Shown in pieces: positions 1 through 8,408 of a stretch of DNA of 64,000 nucleotides. The DNA is from Paenibacillus dendritiformis (GTDB taxonomy: Bacteria > Bacillota > Bacilli > Paenibacillales > Paenibacillaceae). A model generated the notes under the pieces. The model did no database searches. It worked only from the letters and a program-made list of their open reading frames with translations, and was not told where the DNA came from. The position numbers were made by a program, and so were the translations under genes. The number at the start of each line of letters is the position of its first letter. The stretch's first letter is position 1. The stretch spans positions 3,154,001 to 3,218,000 of the forward strand of contig NZ_OX216966.1 in NCBI RefSeq assembly GCF_945605565.1, given 5' to 3'.

Positions 1-1
1 A

Positions 2-1000
2 GCAACTCCGGCCGCCGGAGCCGAAGATCGGACGCGGCCGGCCAAGCGGGAGGAGACGGGAACGCAGGCCGCTGACCCGCTGGCGTTCGCTTCCGAACTT
101 GAGGCGGCCGTTGCGCAAGCGTCCCGGCGGCCGCTGCTGGACGCGGAATGGCAGATCGAGATGGCCGAGATGAAGCAGATGATGCACAAGGTGATGCAGC
201 GCGTCTACCAGGACAGCTGGCCGGAACCGTTCAAGGAGGTGGAACGGCATCTGCTTCGGCAGGGCGTTGGCAGCGAGCTGGTCTGCCGCTTCATCGAGGC
301 GGCCGCAGAGCAATGCCTGCACCCGCAGGACGCAGAGGCTGCGGAAGCGAAGCGGCTCGTAACCGAGCAGGTGAGCGAGCAGCTTCTGAATTGGCAGGGG
401 GACGGCATTACGAAGGCTACCCGCATCGTATACTTCGTCGGTCCGACGGGCGTCGGGAAGACGACCACGATTGCCAAGCTGGCCGCGGATCAGATTTTTC
501 ACCATGGCCGCAAAGTCGGGTTTATTACCGCAGATACATATCGGATTTCGGCCGTCGAGCAGCTGCGGACGTATGCTTCGATCTTGAACGTCCCGCTGGA
601 GGTTGTCACTTCGCCGGGGGATACGGAACGGGCGCTGAACGCGCTTGAAGCATGCGACCTCATCTTAATGGACACGGCCGGCCGCAATTTCCGCAATGAC
701 ATGTTCGTCAACGAACTGAACACGATGCTCAAGCCGCTTCCGTTCAGCATGACCTTCCTCGTGCTGAGTCTGACTTCGAAGACCGAAGACATGCTGGCCA
801 TCTGGGAACGGTTCGAAAATCAGCGGATCGACAGTCTGATTCTGACCAAAGCGGATGAGACCGCAACGTACGGCACGATAGTGAACTTGGCGTCCCGGGT
901 GAAGATTCCCTGCAGCTATTTGACGACAGGGCAGAACGTACCCGATGATATACAGCCTTTTCAAGTGAATGACGCGGTGCGATGGATAATGGGAGATTGA
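2..1000 (+). CDS. flhF: Flagellar SRP-family GTPase FlhF (5' end outside window)
   Basis: C-terminal part of the signal-recognition-type GTPase that helps place and assemble flagella at the cell membrane. The reading frame is open from the first bases of the window, so the true start lies upstream; about 332 codons are visible. The GTPase motifs are in order: the P-loop GPTGVGKTTTIAKLA near 440-485, DTYRISAVEQL near 530-565, DTAGRN near 670-690 and TKADE near 847-861. The first ~70 visible codons are Ala/Arg/Glu-rich and belong to the variable N-terminal region. It is followed 4 bp later by flhG, its usual partner that stimulates FlhF GTPase activity. Identity is very secure. Confidence 0.95.
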   Translation, partial: ATPAAGAEDRTRPAKREETGTQAADPLAFASELEAAVAQASRRPLLDAEWQIEMAEMKQMMHKVMQRVYQDSWPEPFKEVERHLLRQGVGSELVCRFIEAAAEQCLHPQDAEAAEAKRLVTEQVSEQLLNWQGDGITKATRIVYFVGPTGVGKTTTIAKLAADQIFHHGRKVGFITADTYRISAVEQLRTYASILNVPLEVVTSPGDTERALNALEACDLILMDTAGRNFRNDMFVNELNTMLKPLPFSMTFLVLSLTSKTEDMLAIWERFENQRIDSLILTKADETATYGTIVNLASRVKIPCSYLTTGQNVPDDIQPFQVNDAVRWIMGD

Positions 1001-1004
1001 CCTC

Positions 1005-1913
1005 ATGATGAATGACCAAGCTCAAGCGCTACGCCGACTTGTCAGCAAGAAGCTTCAGAGCGGGCCGCCTGCGCCGGCGGAGCCGGGCCAGCCGCGATCG
1101 GCCCGCATCATTACCGTCACGAGCGGCAAGGGAGGCGTCGGCAAATCGAATGTCACCTTGAACTTCGCCTTGTCGCTGCAGCAGCTTGGCTGCCGCACGC
1201 TCGTATTCGACGCCGATATCGGGATGGCGAATATCGATGTGCTCATCGGATCGTCTTCACCCTATAATCTGGCCCATGTGCTGCACGGGACGAAGACGCT
1301 GCGGGACATTATCCAGATTGGCCCTGGCGGCCTGCATTACGTCCCGGGAGGCTCCGGGCTGCAGGATCTGCTCGATATGCCCGTGGAACAGATCGACACC
1401 TTCCTGGCCGAGATGGATACGATGTCGGAGCAGTATGACGTCATTCTGTTCGATACGGGAGCCGGATTGAGCAAAGAGACGCTGCGCTTCATCATGGCGG
1501 CAGACGAGACATGGATTGTTACGACGCCGGAGCCGACGGCGATCGCGGATGCGTACGCCGTGCTGAAGCTGGTGTCGGGCTTAGGCCATAACGCCCCGCT
1601 CCGGCTTATCGTGAACCGCGCATCCGACTGGAAGGAAGGGACGCAGACGGCTGATCGGCTTACCTCGGTCAGCGAACGCTTCTTGAACCGGAGCTTGCCG
1701 GTTCTCGGATATATCTATGACGATCCGCATGTCATGCAGGCCGTGAAGAAGCAGGAGCCCTTCACAATCCTCTACCCGCAATGCAGGGCTTCGTCGCAGA
1801 TCAGGGAGCTGGCGCGGGTATATACCCAGGGCATCAAGCAGACGGAAGCCGGGGGAGCGTCAGGGGGAGTCAAGCAATTCGTACGGAAGTGGCTGCGCCG
1901 CTGGTCGATCTGA
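1005..1913 (+). CDS. flhG: MinD-like ATPase FlhG (YlxH), flagellar number regulator
   Basis: A 302-residue ParA/MinD-type ATPase that acts with FlhF on flagellar number and placement. It carries the deviant Walker A motif SGKGGVGKSNVTLNFAL near residues 40-56, a DADIGMAN switch region and DTGAG as Walker B. The N-terminal DQAQALRRLV segment fits the short conserved helix by which FlhG activates FlhF, which is known from the family. Two ATG codons are adjacent (1005 and 1008) and either may be used. The gene follows flhF by 4 bp and precedes cheB, as in Bacillus. Confidence 0.93.
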   Translation: MMNDQAQALRRLVSKKLQSGPPAPAEPGQPRSARIITVTSGKGGVGKSNVTLNFALSLQQLGCRTLVFDADIGMANIDVLIGSSSPYNLAHVLHGTKTLRDIIQIGPGGLHYVPGGSGLQDLLDMPVEQIDTFLAEMDTMSEQYDVILFDTGAGLSKETLRFIMAADETWIVTTPEPTAIADAYAVLKLVSGLGHNAPLRLIVNRASDWKEGTQTADRLTSVSERFLNRSLPVLGYIYDDPHVMQAVKKQEPFTILYPQCRASSQIRELARVYTQGIKQTEAGGASGGVKQFVRKWLRRWSI

Positions 1914-1940
1914 GCCGTGCCGAACCCGCATGACTGCAAT

Positions 1941-1972
1941 CCTCAAAAAGCACATTTTTTTGAACAACCTCG
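1941..1972 (-). repeat. Dispersed intergenic repeat, copy A (upstream of cheB)
   Basis: Read on the minus strand this is CGAGGTTGTTCAAAAAAATG followed by TGCTTTTTGAGG. It shares the AGGTTGTTCAAAA core with copies near 18.0, 21.07 and 58.46 kb. It lies in the 79-bp gap between flhG and cheB, just before the cheB ribosome binding site. Confidence 0.55.
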
Positions 1973-1992
1973 ATAAGGGAGCGTGATGGAAT

Positions 1993-3333
1993 GTGACAAC
2001 CAAGAAAATACTTGTCGTAGACGATTCGGCCTTCATGCGCGCCATTATATCGGATTTGATTTCACGCGAATCGACCTTTGAGGTGATAGGCACAGCCCGG
2101 GATGGAGAAGAAGCTGTGCGCAAGGTGAAAGAGCTCCTGCCGGACGCGGTTACGTTGGACGTCGAGATGCCCGTCCAGAATGGCTTGCAGGCCCTTCAGC
2201 AAATTATGGCTCAGTGCCCGACGCCGGTCATTATGCTCTCAAGCTCGACCGAAGACGGGCGTTCCGAGACGTTGACGGCATTGGAATTGGGTGCGATCGA
2301 CTTCGTATGCAAGCCGTCTCCCACGGGCGGAGCAGGCACGATCGAAGAAGTGGGACAGATGCTGGTAGACAAGCTTCATGCAGCTATCGCCTCTGCGGAA
2401 CGCAGACGGCAGATGGAACGGCTGAAGCTTCTAATCGGTTCTGGCGACGATAGCCCGGACACTCGCCGGACGGCAGAGCCGGCCGCGCCGCCGCCAGCCC
2501 AGGCTCACCTCACAGCGGAGCCGCTGCGGCGCGGGCGCACGAACGGTACGCCGCCTGCGGCGGACGGCAAGCAGACGCGGCGAAGAGGGGAATCGCCGCA
2601 GCCCCTGCCGTCCGTGGCGCCGTCCGCGGCGGCGAGAGGCAGCCGGCCGAAGCCGGCTCCTCCCGCAGAGCCGGGCAGAGCTGCCGGCGGCCCTTCCGTT
2701 CACGGCGCGGGCGGCGGTTCCGCCAAGGCGGCAGATCCGGAACGGGCTGTGCGGTTCCGGCATATTGTCGCCATCGGGACCTCCACAGGCGGTCCCCGGG
2801 CACTCAAGACGCTGCTGTCCGCGCTGCCGCATCATCTGCCGGCGCCTGTGCTCATCGTTCAGCATATGCCGCCGAACTTCACCCATTCGCTGGCGGAACG
2901 GCTGGATAGCTACAGCGAGCTGAAGGTGAAGGAAGCCGAGGATGGAGAGGTGCTCATGAGCGGAACGGCTTATATTGCGCCCGGCGGCCTTCACATGACG
3001 GCCGTGGCCCGTCCGGACGGCACGTATGCCATTGCCTTGAACCGGACGGACCCCGTATCCGGGCACCGGCCTTCCGTGGATCGGCTGTTCGAGTCACTGC
3101 TCCCTTTGCGGCAGCTCAAGCGCCATGCCGTGATCTTGACCGGAATGGGCAGCGACGGGGCCAAAATGATGCAGCGCCTGGCCGAGGACGGCGCCGCCTC
3201 GACCTTCGCGGAAAGTGAAGAGAGCTGTGTCGTATTCGGAATGCCGCGCGCAGCGATCGAACTCGGGTGTGTATCCCAGGTCATTCCATTGCAAGACATG
3301 GCTGGAGCTATCGTAACGGCTACGTCGGTGTAG
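1993..3333 (+). CDS. cheB: Chemotaxis response regulator / protein-glutamate methylesterase CheB
   Basis: Demethylates and deamidates chemoreceptors when phosphorylated by CheA. Residues 1-125 are a receiver domain with DD at 10-11 and the phosphoacceptor D56 (DAVTLDVEMP). Residues ~250-446 are the methylesterase domain with the catalytic Ser in GTSTGG, His in QHMPPNF and Asp in GMGSDGA. Between them is an unusually long (~110 residue) Pro/Ala/Arg/Gly-rich linker, making the protein 446 residues against roughly 350 in typical CheB. The start is GTG preceded by AAGGGAGCGTGATGGAAT. A dispersed repeat lies immediately upstream. Cytoplasmic, acting at receptor arrays. Confidence 0.95.
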   Translation: MTTKKILVVDDSAFMRAIISDLISRESTFEVIGTARDGEEAVRKVKELLPDAVTLDVEMPVQNGLQALQQIMAQCPTPVIMLSSSTEDGRSETLTALELGAIDFVCKPSPTGGAGTIEEVGQMLVDKLHAAIASAERRRQMERLKLLIGSGDDSPDTRRTAEPAAPPPAQAHLTAEPLRRGRTNGTPPAADGKQTRRRGESPQPLPSVAPSAAARGSRPKPAPPAEPGRAAGGPSVHGAGGGSAKAADPERAVRFRHIVAIGTSTGGPRALKTLLSALPHHLPAPVLIVQHMPPNFTHSLAERLDSYSELKVKEAEDGEVLMSGTAYIAPGGLHMTAVARPDGTYAIALNRTDPVSGHRPSVDRLFESLLPLRQLKRHAVILTGMGSDGAKMMQRLAEDGAASTFAESEESCVVFGMPRAAIELGCVSQVIPLQDMAGAIVTATSV

Positions 3334-3352
3334 CGTGAAGCTGTGCATGAGT

Positions 3353-3389
3353 GTATGTTCAAGAAGGCATAACTTCTTGAACTGCCTCT
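3353..3389 (-). repeat. Dispersed intergenic repeat, copy B (perfect hairpin upstream of cheA)
   Basis: GTTCAAGAAG (3357-3366) and CTTCTTGAAC (3373-3382) form a perfect 10-bp stem around a 6-nt loop. On the minus strand it begins AGAGGCAGTTCAAGAAG and ends TTGAACATAC, the same ends as copy C at 18.0 kb. No T-run follows, so it does not look like an intrinsic terminator. Confidence 0.65.
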
Positions 3390-3411
3390 ATATCGGAAAG
3401 GGGGGGCGAAC

Positions 3412-5508
3412 ATGGATCTGAATCAGTATTTATCCATGTTTATTGACGAAGCGAACGACCATTTGCAAGCATTGAACGAGCATATGCTGGAACTGGAGAA
3501 CAGTCCGGACGATGTCGGCATTGTCCAGATCATTTTCCGTTCGGCACACACCTTGAAAGGCATGTCGGCAACGATGGGGTTTGAAGATCTCGCATCGTTG
3601 ACCCACCAGATGGAAAATGTGCTGGATATGATTCGCAACCATCAACTGAAAATGGACGAATTCATATTCGATACGCTGTTCCGCAGTCTTGATTCGCTGG
3701 AAGCGATGGTGGCGGACATTACGCAAGGCGGCGAAGGAAAAGCAGATGTGACGCAAATACTGGCCGCCTTGAAGTCGATCGAGACGGGAGAATACCGCAC
3801 TGCCTCTTCGCAGGAGAAGGAGGAAGCGGGCGGTGGCGAGGAGGCGTCCGGCGAGACGCTGGATGAATTCCAGCGCAGCATCCTGGAGCAATCGCTGGAA
3901 GCCGGGATGAACGTCTATCATCTGCGCATCCGACTGCGGGACGATTGCGTATTGAAGGCGGTACGCGCCTATATGGTATTCCAGGTGCTCGGCCAGCATG
4001 GGGAAGTGGTCAAGTCTGCTCCGCCGGCACAGGATATCGAGCAGGACAAATTCGACTCCGAGTTCACCGTATTTTTCGTCAGCACGACCGAGCAAGGCGA
4101 ACTGGAACGCGAAATCAACCAAGTATCCGAGCTCGAATCCATCACACTTGTCTCGATGAGCGCCGACGATATTCGCGAGTGGAACCGCAATGTGGAAGGC
4201 GTCATGAAGGCGGCCCAGGAGACGGCAGCCGCGGCAGCGGCTCCGGAAGCGGCACAAGCGAGCTCAGCCCCGGCGCAGGCGGCGCCGAAGCCGGCCGCGG
4301 CCAAATCGCCGGAGGCGCCTCGCGCAGGCGCGGGGAATGGAGCCAAGCCCGTTCAGAGCCGGACGATTCGCGTAGATATCGAGCGTCTTGATGTATTGAT
4401 GAATCTATTGAGCGAGATGCTCATTGACCGGGTGCGGCTGGAACAAATCGCGGGCGAATTGAAGACAACGGAATTGACGGAGACGGTCGAGCATCTGGTC
4501 CGGGTCAGCTCCGACCTGCAGAACATTGTCCTGAAGATGCGCATGGTTCCGGTCGATACCGTGTTCAGCCGCTTCCCGCGCATGGTGCGCGACTTGGCCA
4601 AATCGCTGGATAAGAAGATCGATTTCATCATAACCGGTGCGGAAACCGAGCTGGATCGTACCGTCATTGATGAAATCGGAGACCCGCTCGTCCACCTGCT
4701 CCGGAACGCGGTCGACCATGGCGTCGAGCCGGTGGCGGAGCGCTTGGAGAAGGGCAAGCCGGAGACGGGAACGGTACATCTTCGCGCCTATCACAGCGGC
4801 AACCATGTCTTCATCGAGATTGAGGAGGACGGGCATGGCATTGACCGGGACAAGGTGTTGAACAAAGCGATCAAGAACGGGGTCGTCACCCAAGACAAGG
4901 CCGCTTCGATGAGCGACGAGCAAGTGTATCAGCTTCTGTTCTCCTCGGGCTTCAGCACGGCCGAGAAAATATCGGACGTGTCGGGACGCGGGGTCGGGCT
5001 CGATGTCGTCAAGTCCAAGATTACGGCGCTCGGCGGCCATGTCGTCGTCGAATCGCAGTTCGGGCAAGGGACGAAGTTCATCGTCCAGCTTCCGCTTACG
5101 CTGTCCATCATGTCAGCGATGCTGTTCCGGCTGGGCGAGGAGAAATACGCGATTCCGCTGACATCCATTGTCGAGACCGGTCTCGTTACGAAGGACAAAA
5201 TCCGGCGCGTCCATGGCGGCATCCGCATGGTCGATTACCGGGACAGCGTCATTCCGCTGCTCTCGCTCAGCGCCCTGTTCGATTGCGAAGGGTACTCTGA
5301 TTTCGACGAAGACGAAGTGGAGATTATCATCATCAGCAAGGGAGATCGGCTCGCCGCGCTCGCCGTCCAGGAATTCATCGGGCAGAGCGAGATTGTGCTC
5401 AAGCCGCTCGGCAACTATTTGAAGAACATCCCGGGCATCTCGGGCGCGACCATCCTCGGCGATGGCCAGGTGGCGCTCATTGTCGATACGAATGCGTTAT
5501 TGAAATAA
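3412..5508 (+). CDS. cheA: Chemotaxis histidine kinase CheA
   Basis: Central kinase of the chemotaxis array; it phosphorylates CheY and CheB. The 698 residues show P1 with the phospho-His H46 in SAHTLKGM, a P2 response-regulator-binding region (~155-265), an Ala/Pro linker (~275-315), the P3 dimerisation helices, the P4 ATPase with LLRNAVDHG (N box), EDGHGID (G1) and GRGVGLDVV (G2), and the C-terminal P5 CheW-like domain. ATG start after AAAGGGGGGGCGAAC. All catalytic motifs look intact. Confidence 0.97.
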   Translation: MDLNQYLSMFIDEANDHLQALNEHMLELENSPDDVGIVQIIFRSAHTLKGMSATMGFEDLASLTHQMENVLDMIRNHQLKMDEFIFDTLFRSLDSLEAMVADITQGGEGKADVTQILAALKSIETGEYRTASSQEKEEAGGGEEASGETLDEFQRSILEQSLEAGMNVYHLRIRLRDDCVLKAVRAYMVFQVLGQHGEVVKSAPPAQDIEQDKFDSEFTVFFVSTTEQGELEREINQVSELESITLVSMSADDIREWNRNVEGVMKAAQETAAAAAAPEAAQASSAPAQAAPKPAAAKSPEAPRAGAGNGAKPVQSRTIRVDIERLDVLMNLLSEMLIDRVRLEQIAGELKTTELTETVEHLVRVSSDLQNIVLKMRMVPVDTVFSRFPRMVRDLAKSLDKKIDFIITGAETELDRTVIDEIGDPLVHLLRNAVDHGVEPVAERLEKGKPETGTVHLRAYHSGNHVFIEIEEDGHGIDRDKVLNKAIKNGVVTQDKAASMSDEQVYQLLFSSGFSTAEKISDVSGRGVGLDVVKSKITALGGHVVVESQFGQGTKFIVQLPLTLSIMSAMLFRLGEEKYAIPLTSIVETGLVTKDKIRRVHGGIRMVDYRDSVIPLLSLSALFDCEGYSDFDEDEVEIIIISKGDRLAALAVQEFIGQSEIVLKPLGNYLKNIPGISGATILGDGQVALIVDTNALLK

Positions 5509-5541
5509 CCGCTACATATCAAGATATGAGGAGGAACGGTC

Positions 5542-6003
5542 ATGGCAGAGGATATGAAAGTCGTGGTCTTTATGTTGGGGACGGAAGAATATGGCGTCGA
5601 AGTGGAGAAAGTGAAGACGATTGAACGGATGATGCCGATTACGCGCGTGCCGAAAACCTATGATTTCATCAAAGGAGTCATCAATCTGCGCGGGGTCGTC
5701 ATTCCGGTCATCGATCTGCGCGGCCGCTTCGGCATGCCGGAGGCGGAAGCGACCGATCAGACACGGGTTATCATTGTGACGCACGGCGATCTGGAAGTCG
5801 GCTTCATCGTCGACAATGCGAGCGACGTCATGGACATCAATGAGGAGCACATCGAGCCGGCACCGGAAGTCGTGGGCGGCATTCAAGCGAAATATTTGCG
5901 CGGCGTAGCGAAAATCGGGGAAGACCGCCTTCTCATCATGCTGAATCTGGCGGAAGTGCTCAACAAAAGCGAAATTATTAAGCTTGAGCAGCTAGAGGCA
6001 TAG
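5542..6003 (+). CDS. cheW: Chemotaxis coupling protein CheW
   Basis: A 153-residue adaptor that links chemoreceptors to CheA. It consists of one CheW domain with the typical TRVPKTYDFIKGVINLRG and VIPVIDLRGRFG segments. ATG start with AGGAGGAACG upstream. It lies 33 bp after cheA and 4 bp before cheC, in the standard Gram-positive order cheA-cheW-cheC-cheD. Confidence 0.96.
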   Translation: MAEDMKVVVFMLGTEEYGVEVEKVKTIERMMPITRVPKTYDFIKGVINLRGVVIPVIDLRGRFGMPEAEATDQTRVIIVTHGDLEVGFIVDNASDVMDINEEHIEPAPEVVGGIQAKYLRGVAKIGEDRLLIMLNLAEVLNKSEIIKLEQLEA

Positions 6004-6007
6004 CCCA

Positions 6008-6631
6008 GTGCATCTGTATGAACGTCTGGGCGCCTTCAAGATGGATGTCCTGAAGGAAGTGGGGAACATCGGCGCCGGCAATGCCGCCACGGCGCTGTCC
6101 CGCTTGCTGAACCGCACCATCGATATGAAAGTGCCCCAAGTGCGCCTGATGCCGTTTGATTGTATCGCCGATGAGGTCGGCGGGCCGGAGCAGGTGGTTA
6201 TCGCGATTTATTTCCGGGTTGAGGGCGATGCGCCCGGTCATCTTTTCTTCATGTTCGATCCGGAGGCGGCCAAGATGCTGCTCTCCTATCTGGCAGCGGT
6301 GCCGTTGGAGGAAGGGGAATGGTTCTCGGAGATGGAGATGTCGGCCTTGGCGGAAATCGGCAATATTTTGGCCGGTTCGTACTTGTCCTCGCTGGCAGAC
6401 TTCACCCGCATGACGATGTCTCCGACGGTGCCGCAGCTGGCGATTGACATGGCGGGAGCGGTGTTGAATTACGGCATACTTCAATACGGGGAAATGGGAG
6501 ACAGCGCGCTGCTCATCGACACGAAGTTTTTGGAAGGCTGCGACGAAGTGCAGGGCACCTTTTTCCTGATTCCCGATCCGGACTCTTTTTCTAAAATTTT
6601 CGCTGCCTTGGGAGTGCCTTTACATGATTGA
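6008..6631 (+). CDS. cheC: CheY-P phosphatase CheC
   Basis: Removes phosphate from CheY-P in the Gram-positive adaptation system and interacts with CheD. The 207 residues contain both copies of the CheC active-site pattern: LKEVGNIGAGNAATAL near residue 16 and LAEIGNILAGSYLSSL near residue 115, each with the Glu and Asn used for catalysis. The GTG start at 6008 follows cheW by 4 bp, and the 3' end overlaps cheD by 8 bp, suggesting translational coupling. Confidence 0.94.
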   Translation: MHLYERLGAFKMDVLKEVGNIGAGNAATALSRLLNRTIDMKVPQVRLMPFDCIADEVGGPEQVVIAIYFRVEGDAPGHLFFMFDPEAAKMLLSYLAAVPLEEGEWFSEMEMSALAEIGNILAGSYLSSLADFTRMTMSPTVPQLAIDMAGAVLNYGILQYGEMGDSALLIDTKFLEGCDEVQGTFFLIPDPDSFSKIFAALGVPLHD

Positions 6632-7118
6632 AGAGTCCACGATTGTTAAAGTAGGTATGGCCGATTTGAATGTATGCCGATTCGGATCCATACGCACGAC
6701 CGGGCTAGGTTCCTGTGTCGGATTTACGTTGTACGACCCCGTCGCCAAGATTGCGGGCATGGCTCATATTATGCTGCCTTCCTCGTCCATCGCGCGGGAA
6801 GGTACGGTCAATATCGCCAAATATGCCGATACGGCCGTGCCCGAACTGCTGCGGCGCATGGAAGCCCAAGGGGCCAGGCAGGGGAGGCTGCAGGCCAAAA
6901 TGGCGGGCGGAGCCCAGATGTTCGCTTTTGCCTCCAACAATGAAATGATGCGAATTGGTCCGCGCAATGTGGAAATTTGCAAGCAGCTGCTGGATCAGCA
7001 TGGCATTCCGTTGTTGGCGGAGGATACGGGCGGATCATACGGGCGAACGATTGAATTGCGCTGTGATGACGGCGTGCTCCACATTCGAAGCGTACAACAG
7101 GGAGTAAAGGAAATATGA
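6624..7118 (+). CDS. cheD: Chemoreceptor glutamine deamidase CheD
   Basis: Deamidates receptor glutamines and stimulates CheC. The 164-residue protein has the catalytic Cys in GLGSCVGFTLYD and the His in GMAHIMLPSS. Its start lies inside the end of cheC, and its own stop overlaps the ATG of the next gene (ATGA at 7115-7118), so the three genes are tightly coupled. Confidence 0.95.
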   Translation: MIEESTIVKVGMADLNVCRFGSIRTTGLGSCVGFTLYDPVAKIAGMAHIMLPSSSIAREGTVNIAKYADTAVPELLRRMEAQGARQGRLQAKMAGGAQMFAFASNNEMMRIGPRNVEICKQLLDQHGIPLLAEDTGGSYGRTIELRCDDGVLHIRSVQQGVKEI

Positions 7119-7552
7119 CGATGAGAGGAACTATTCGTTGGAATTTCATAGTCGGAATCGTCGGATTTGTCATCACTTTATTACTTTCTTGGAGCAGCAA
7201 TTTGTGGACAACCAGTCTGATTCGCGCGGCGATCGCATTTGCCGCCTGGTTCGCGCTCGGCTTCGCGATCCGCTTCGCGGCGGGCATGCTGGGCGCGCCT
7301 GACGCCCAGGCGGCATCATCGGCCCCGAACGGAGAGGACAAAGGGAATCTGGTCGATATGACGACGCCGGATGAGAGCGATATGCTCCACGAGATGCTGC
7401 GCACGATGTCCAATGAGGAGAAGCCAACCGAGCGGGAAGACGATGACGGACAAGCATTTCAACCGTTAAACCCGCCCAAGCTCGTGACCAAAGAACCGCT
7501 GCCGGATGCGGGACAATTGGCACAAGCTGTTCGTCACCTGACACAAAAGTAA
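7115..7552 (+). CDS. Small membrane protein between cheD and sigD, unknown function
   Basis: A 145-residue protein I do not recognise as a named family. Two hydrophobic segments (about residues 10-24 and 30-56) suggest two membrane helices, followed by an acidic cytoplasm-like tail rich in Glu/Asp (MLHEMLRTMSNEEKPTERED). It overlaps cheD by 4 bp (ATGA) and is followed 15 bp later by sigD, so it is part of the fla/che operon and may matter for motility; that is inference from position only. In B. subtilis cheD is directly followed by sigD, so this gene is an addition. Confidence 0.8.
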   Translation: MTMRGTIRWNFIVGIVGFVITLLLSWSSNLWTTSLIRAAIAFAAWFALGFAIRFAAGMLGAPDAQAASSAPNGEDKGNLVDMTTPDESDMLHEMLRTMSNEEKPTEREDDDGQAFQPLNPPKLVTKEPLPDAGQLAQAVRHLTQK

Positions 7553-7567
7553 GGAGGCTGACTGTCG

Positions 7568-8353
7568 GTGAGCGTTCAGAAAATCAAACCGTGCTCTCAT
7601 TATGAGCTTTGGGAACAGTGGAAGGATAATGGGGATGTCGAGGCGAAGAAACAACTTATCGAAATTCACTTGCCCATCGTCGAATTCGTAGCGAACAAGC
7701 TCGCCGCCGGGCTGCCTCGCAACGTCAGCAAGGACGATCTATCCAGCCACGGCGTCATGGGCCTGATCGACGCGATCGAGAAGTTCGACTACCAGCGCGG
7801 CCTCCAGTTCGAGACATACGCCTCCTGGCGCGTACGGGGAGCTATTCTGGACGGACTGCGGCAGGGAGATTGGGTGCCGCGTTCGGTGCGGGAGAAGGCG
7901 AAGAAAATCGAAGAAGCCTACCAGCAGCTTGAACAGCGGTATTTGCGGTCCGTATCGGACAGTGAAATGAGCGAGTATTTGAATGTGAGCGAGCAAGAAT
8001 TCCAGGGGATGCTGCATGACGTGAACATTATGTCCGTCTGCTCATTGGAGGACCCGATCCGTGAGGACGAATCCGAGACGCGCCTGTCCTTATTGGTGGA
8101 TGAAAAGGCGAAAAACCCGGAAAGCAAAGTGAATGAGCACTACTTAAAGGAATCGCTTATCTATGGAATCGAGAAGCTGACCGAGAAAGAGCGGATGGTC
8201 ATCTCGCTCTTCTATTACGAGGATCTGTCCCTGAGCGAGATCGCCGAAGTGATGTCGCTGTCTCCTTCCCGTATCTCCCAACTTCATTCCAAAGCGATTT
8301 TGCGTCTCCGAACGGCATTGGAAAAACATAAGAGCATGCTGCTGGAAGCGTAA
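7568..8353 (+). CDS. sigD: RNA polymerase sigma factor SigD (FliA/WhiG family)
   Basis: The 261-residue alternative sigma factor for late flagellar, chemotaxis and autolysin genes. It shows region 2 (VEFVANKLAAGLPRNV, KFDYQRGLQFETYASWRVRG), a short region 3 and region 4 with the helix-turn-helix SLSEIAEVMSLSPSRISQLH near the C-terminus. GTG start with AAGGAGGCTGACTGTCG upstream. It sits at the end of the che cluster as in Bacillus. Confidence 0.96.
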   Translation: MSVQKIKPCSHYELWEQWKDNGDVEAKKQLIEIHLPIVEFVANKLAAGLPRNVSKDDLSSHGVMGLIDAIEKFDYQRGLQFETYASWRVRGAILDGLRQGDWVPRSVREKAKKIEEAYQQLEQRYLRSVSDSEMSEYLNVSEQEFQGMLHDVNIMSVCSLEDPIREDESETRLSLLVDEKAKNPESKVNEHYLKESLIYGIEKLTEKERMVISLFYYEDLSLSEIAEVMSLSPSRISQLHSKAILRLRTALEKHKSMLLEA

Positions 8354-8360
8354 ATGACAA

Positions 8361-8387
8361 CTAGAGGGGCACGAAGGCAAACCGATA
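8361..8387 (+). promoter_or_regulatory. Candidate sigma-D promoter for fapA
   Basis: TAGA (8361-8364), a 15-nt spacer and ACCGATAA (8380-8387) resemble the sigma-D pattern TAAA-N15-GCCGATAA with one mismatch in each element. It starts 8 bp after the sigD stop. Transcription would begin near 8394, leaving the AAGGGGG ribosome binding site of fapA intact. By-eye match only. Confidence 0.4.
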
Positions 8388-8408
8388 AAACCGAAAGGGG
8401 GATTTTTC

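Noticed and set aside
1969-1976. CTCGATAA before cheB as a sigma-D -10
   Set aside because: Two mismatches and no TAAA at 14-16 nt upstream; the bases lie at the edge of dispersed repeat copy A.
8366-8405. Sequence GGCAAACC followed by CGAAAGG before fapA, recalling part of a cyclic di-GMP-I riboswitch
   Set aside because: Only half of the conserved bases occur; the GACGCAAAGCC part and the second stem are missing and the whole gap is 55 bp, too short for the aptamer.
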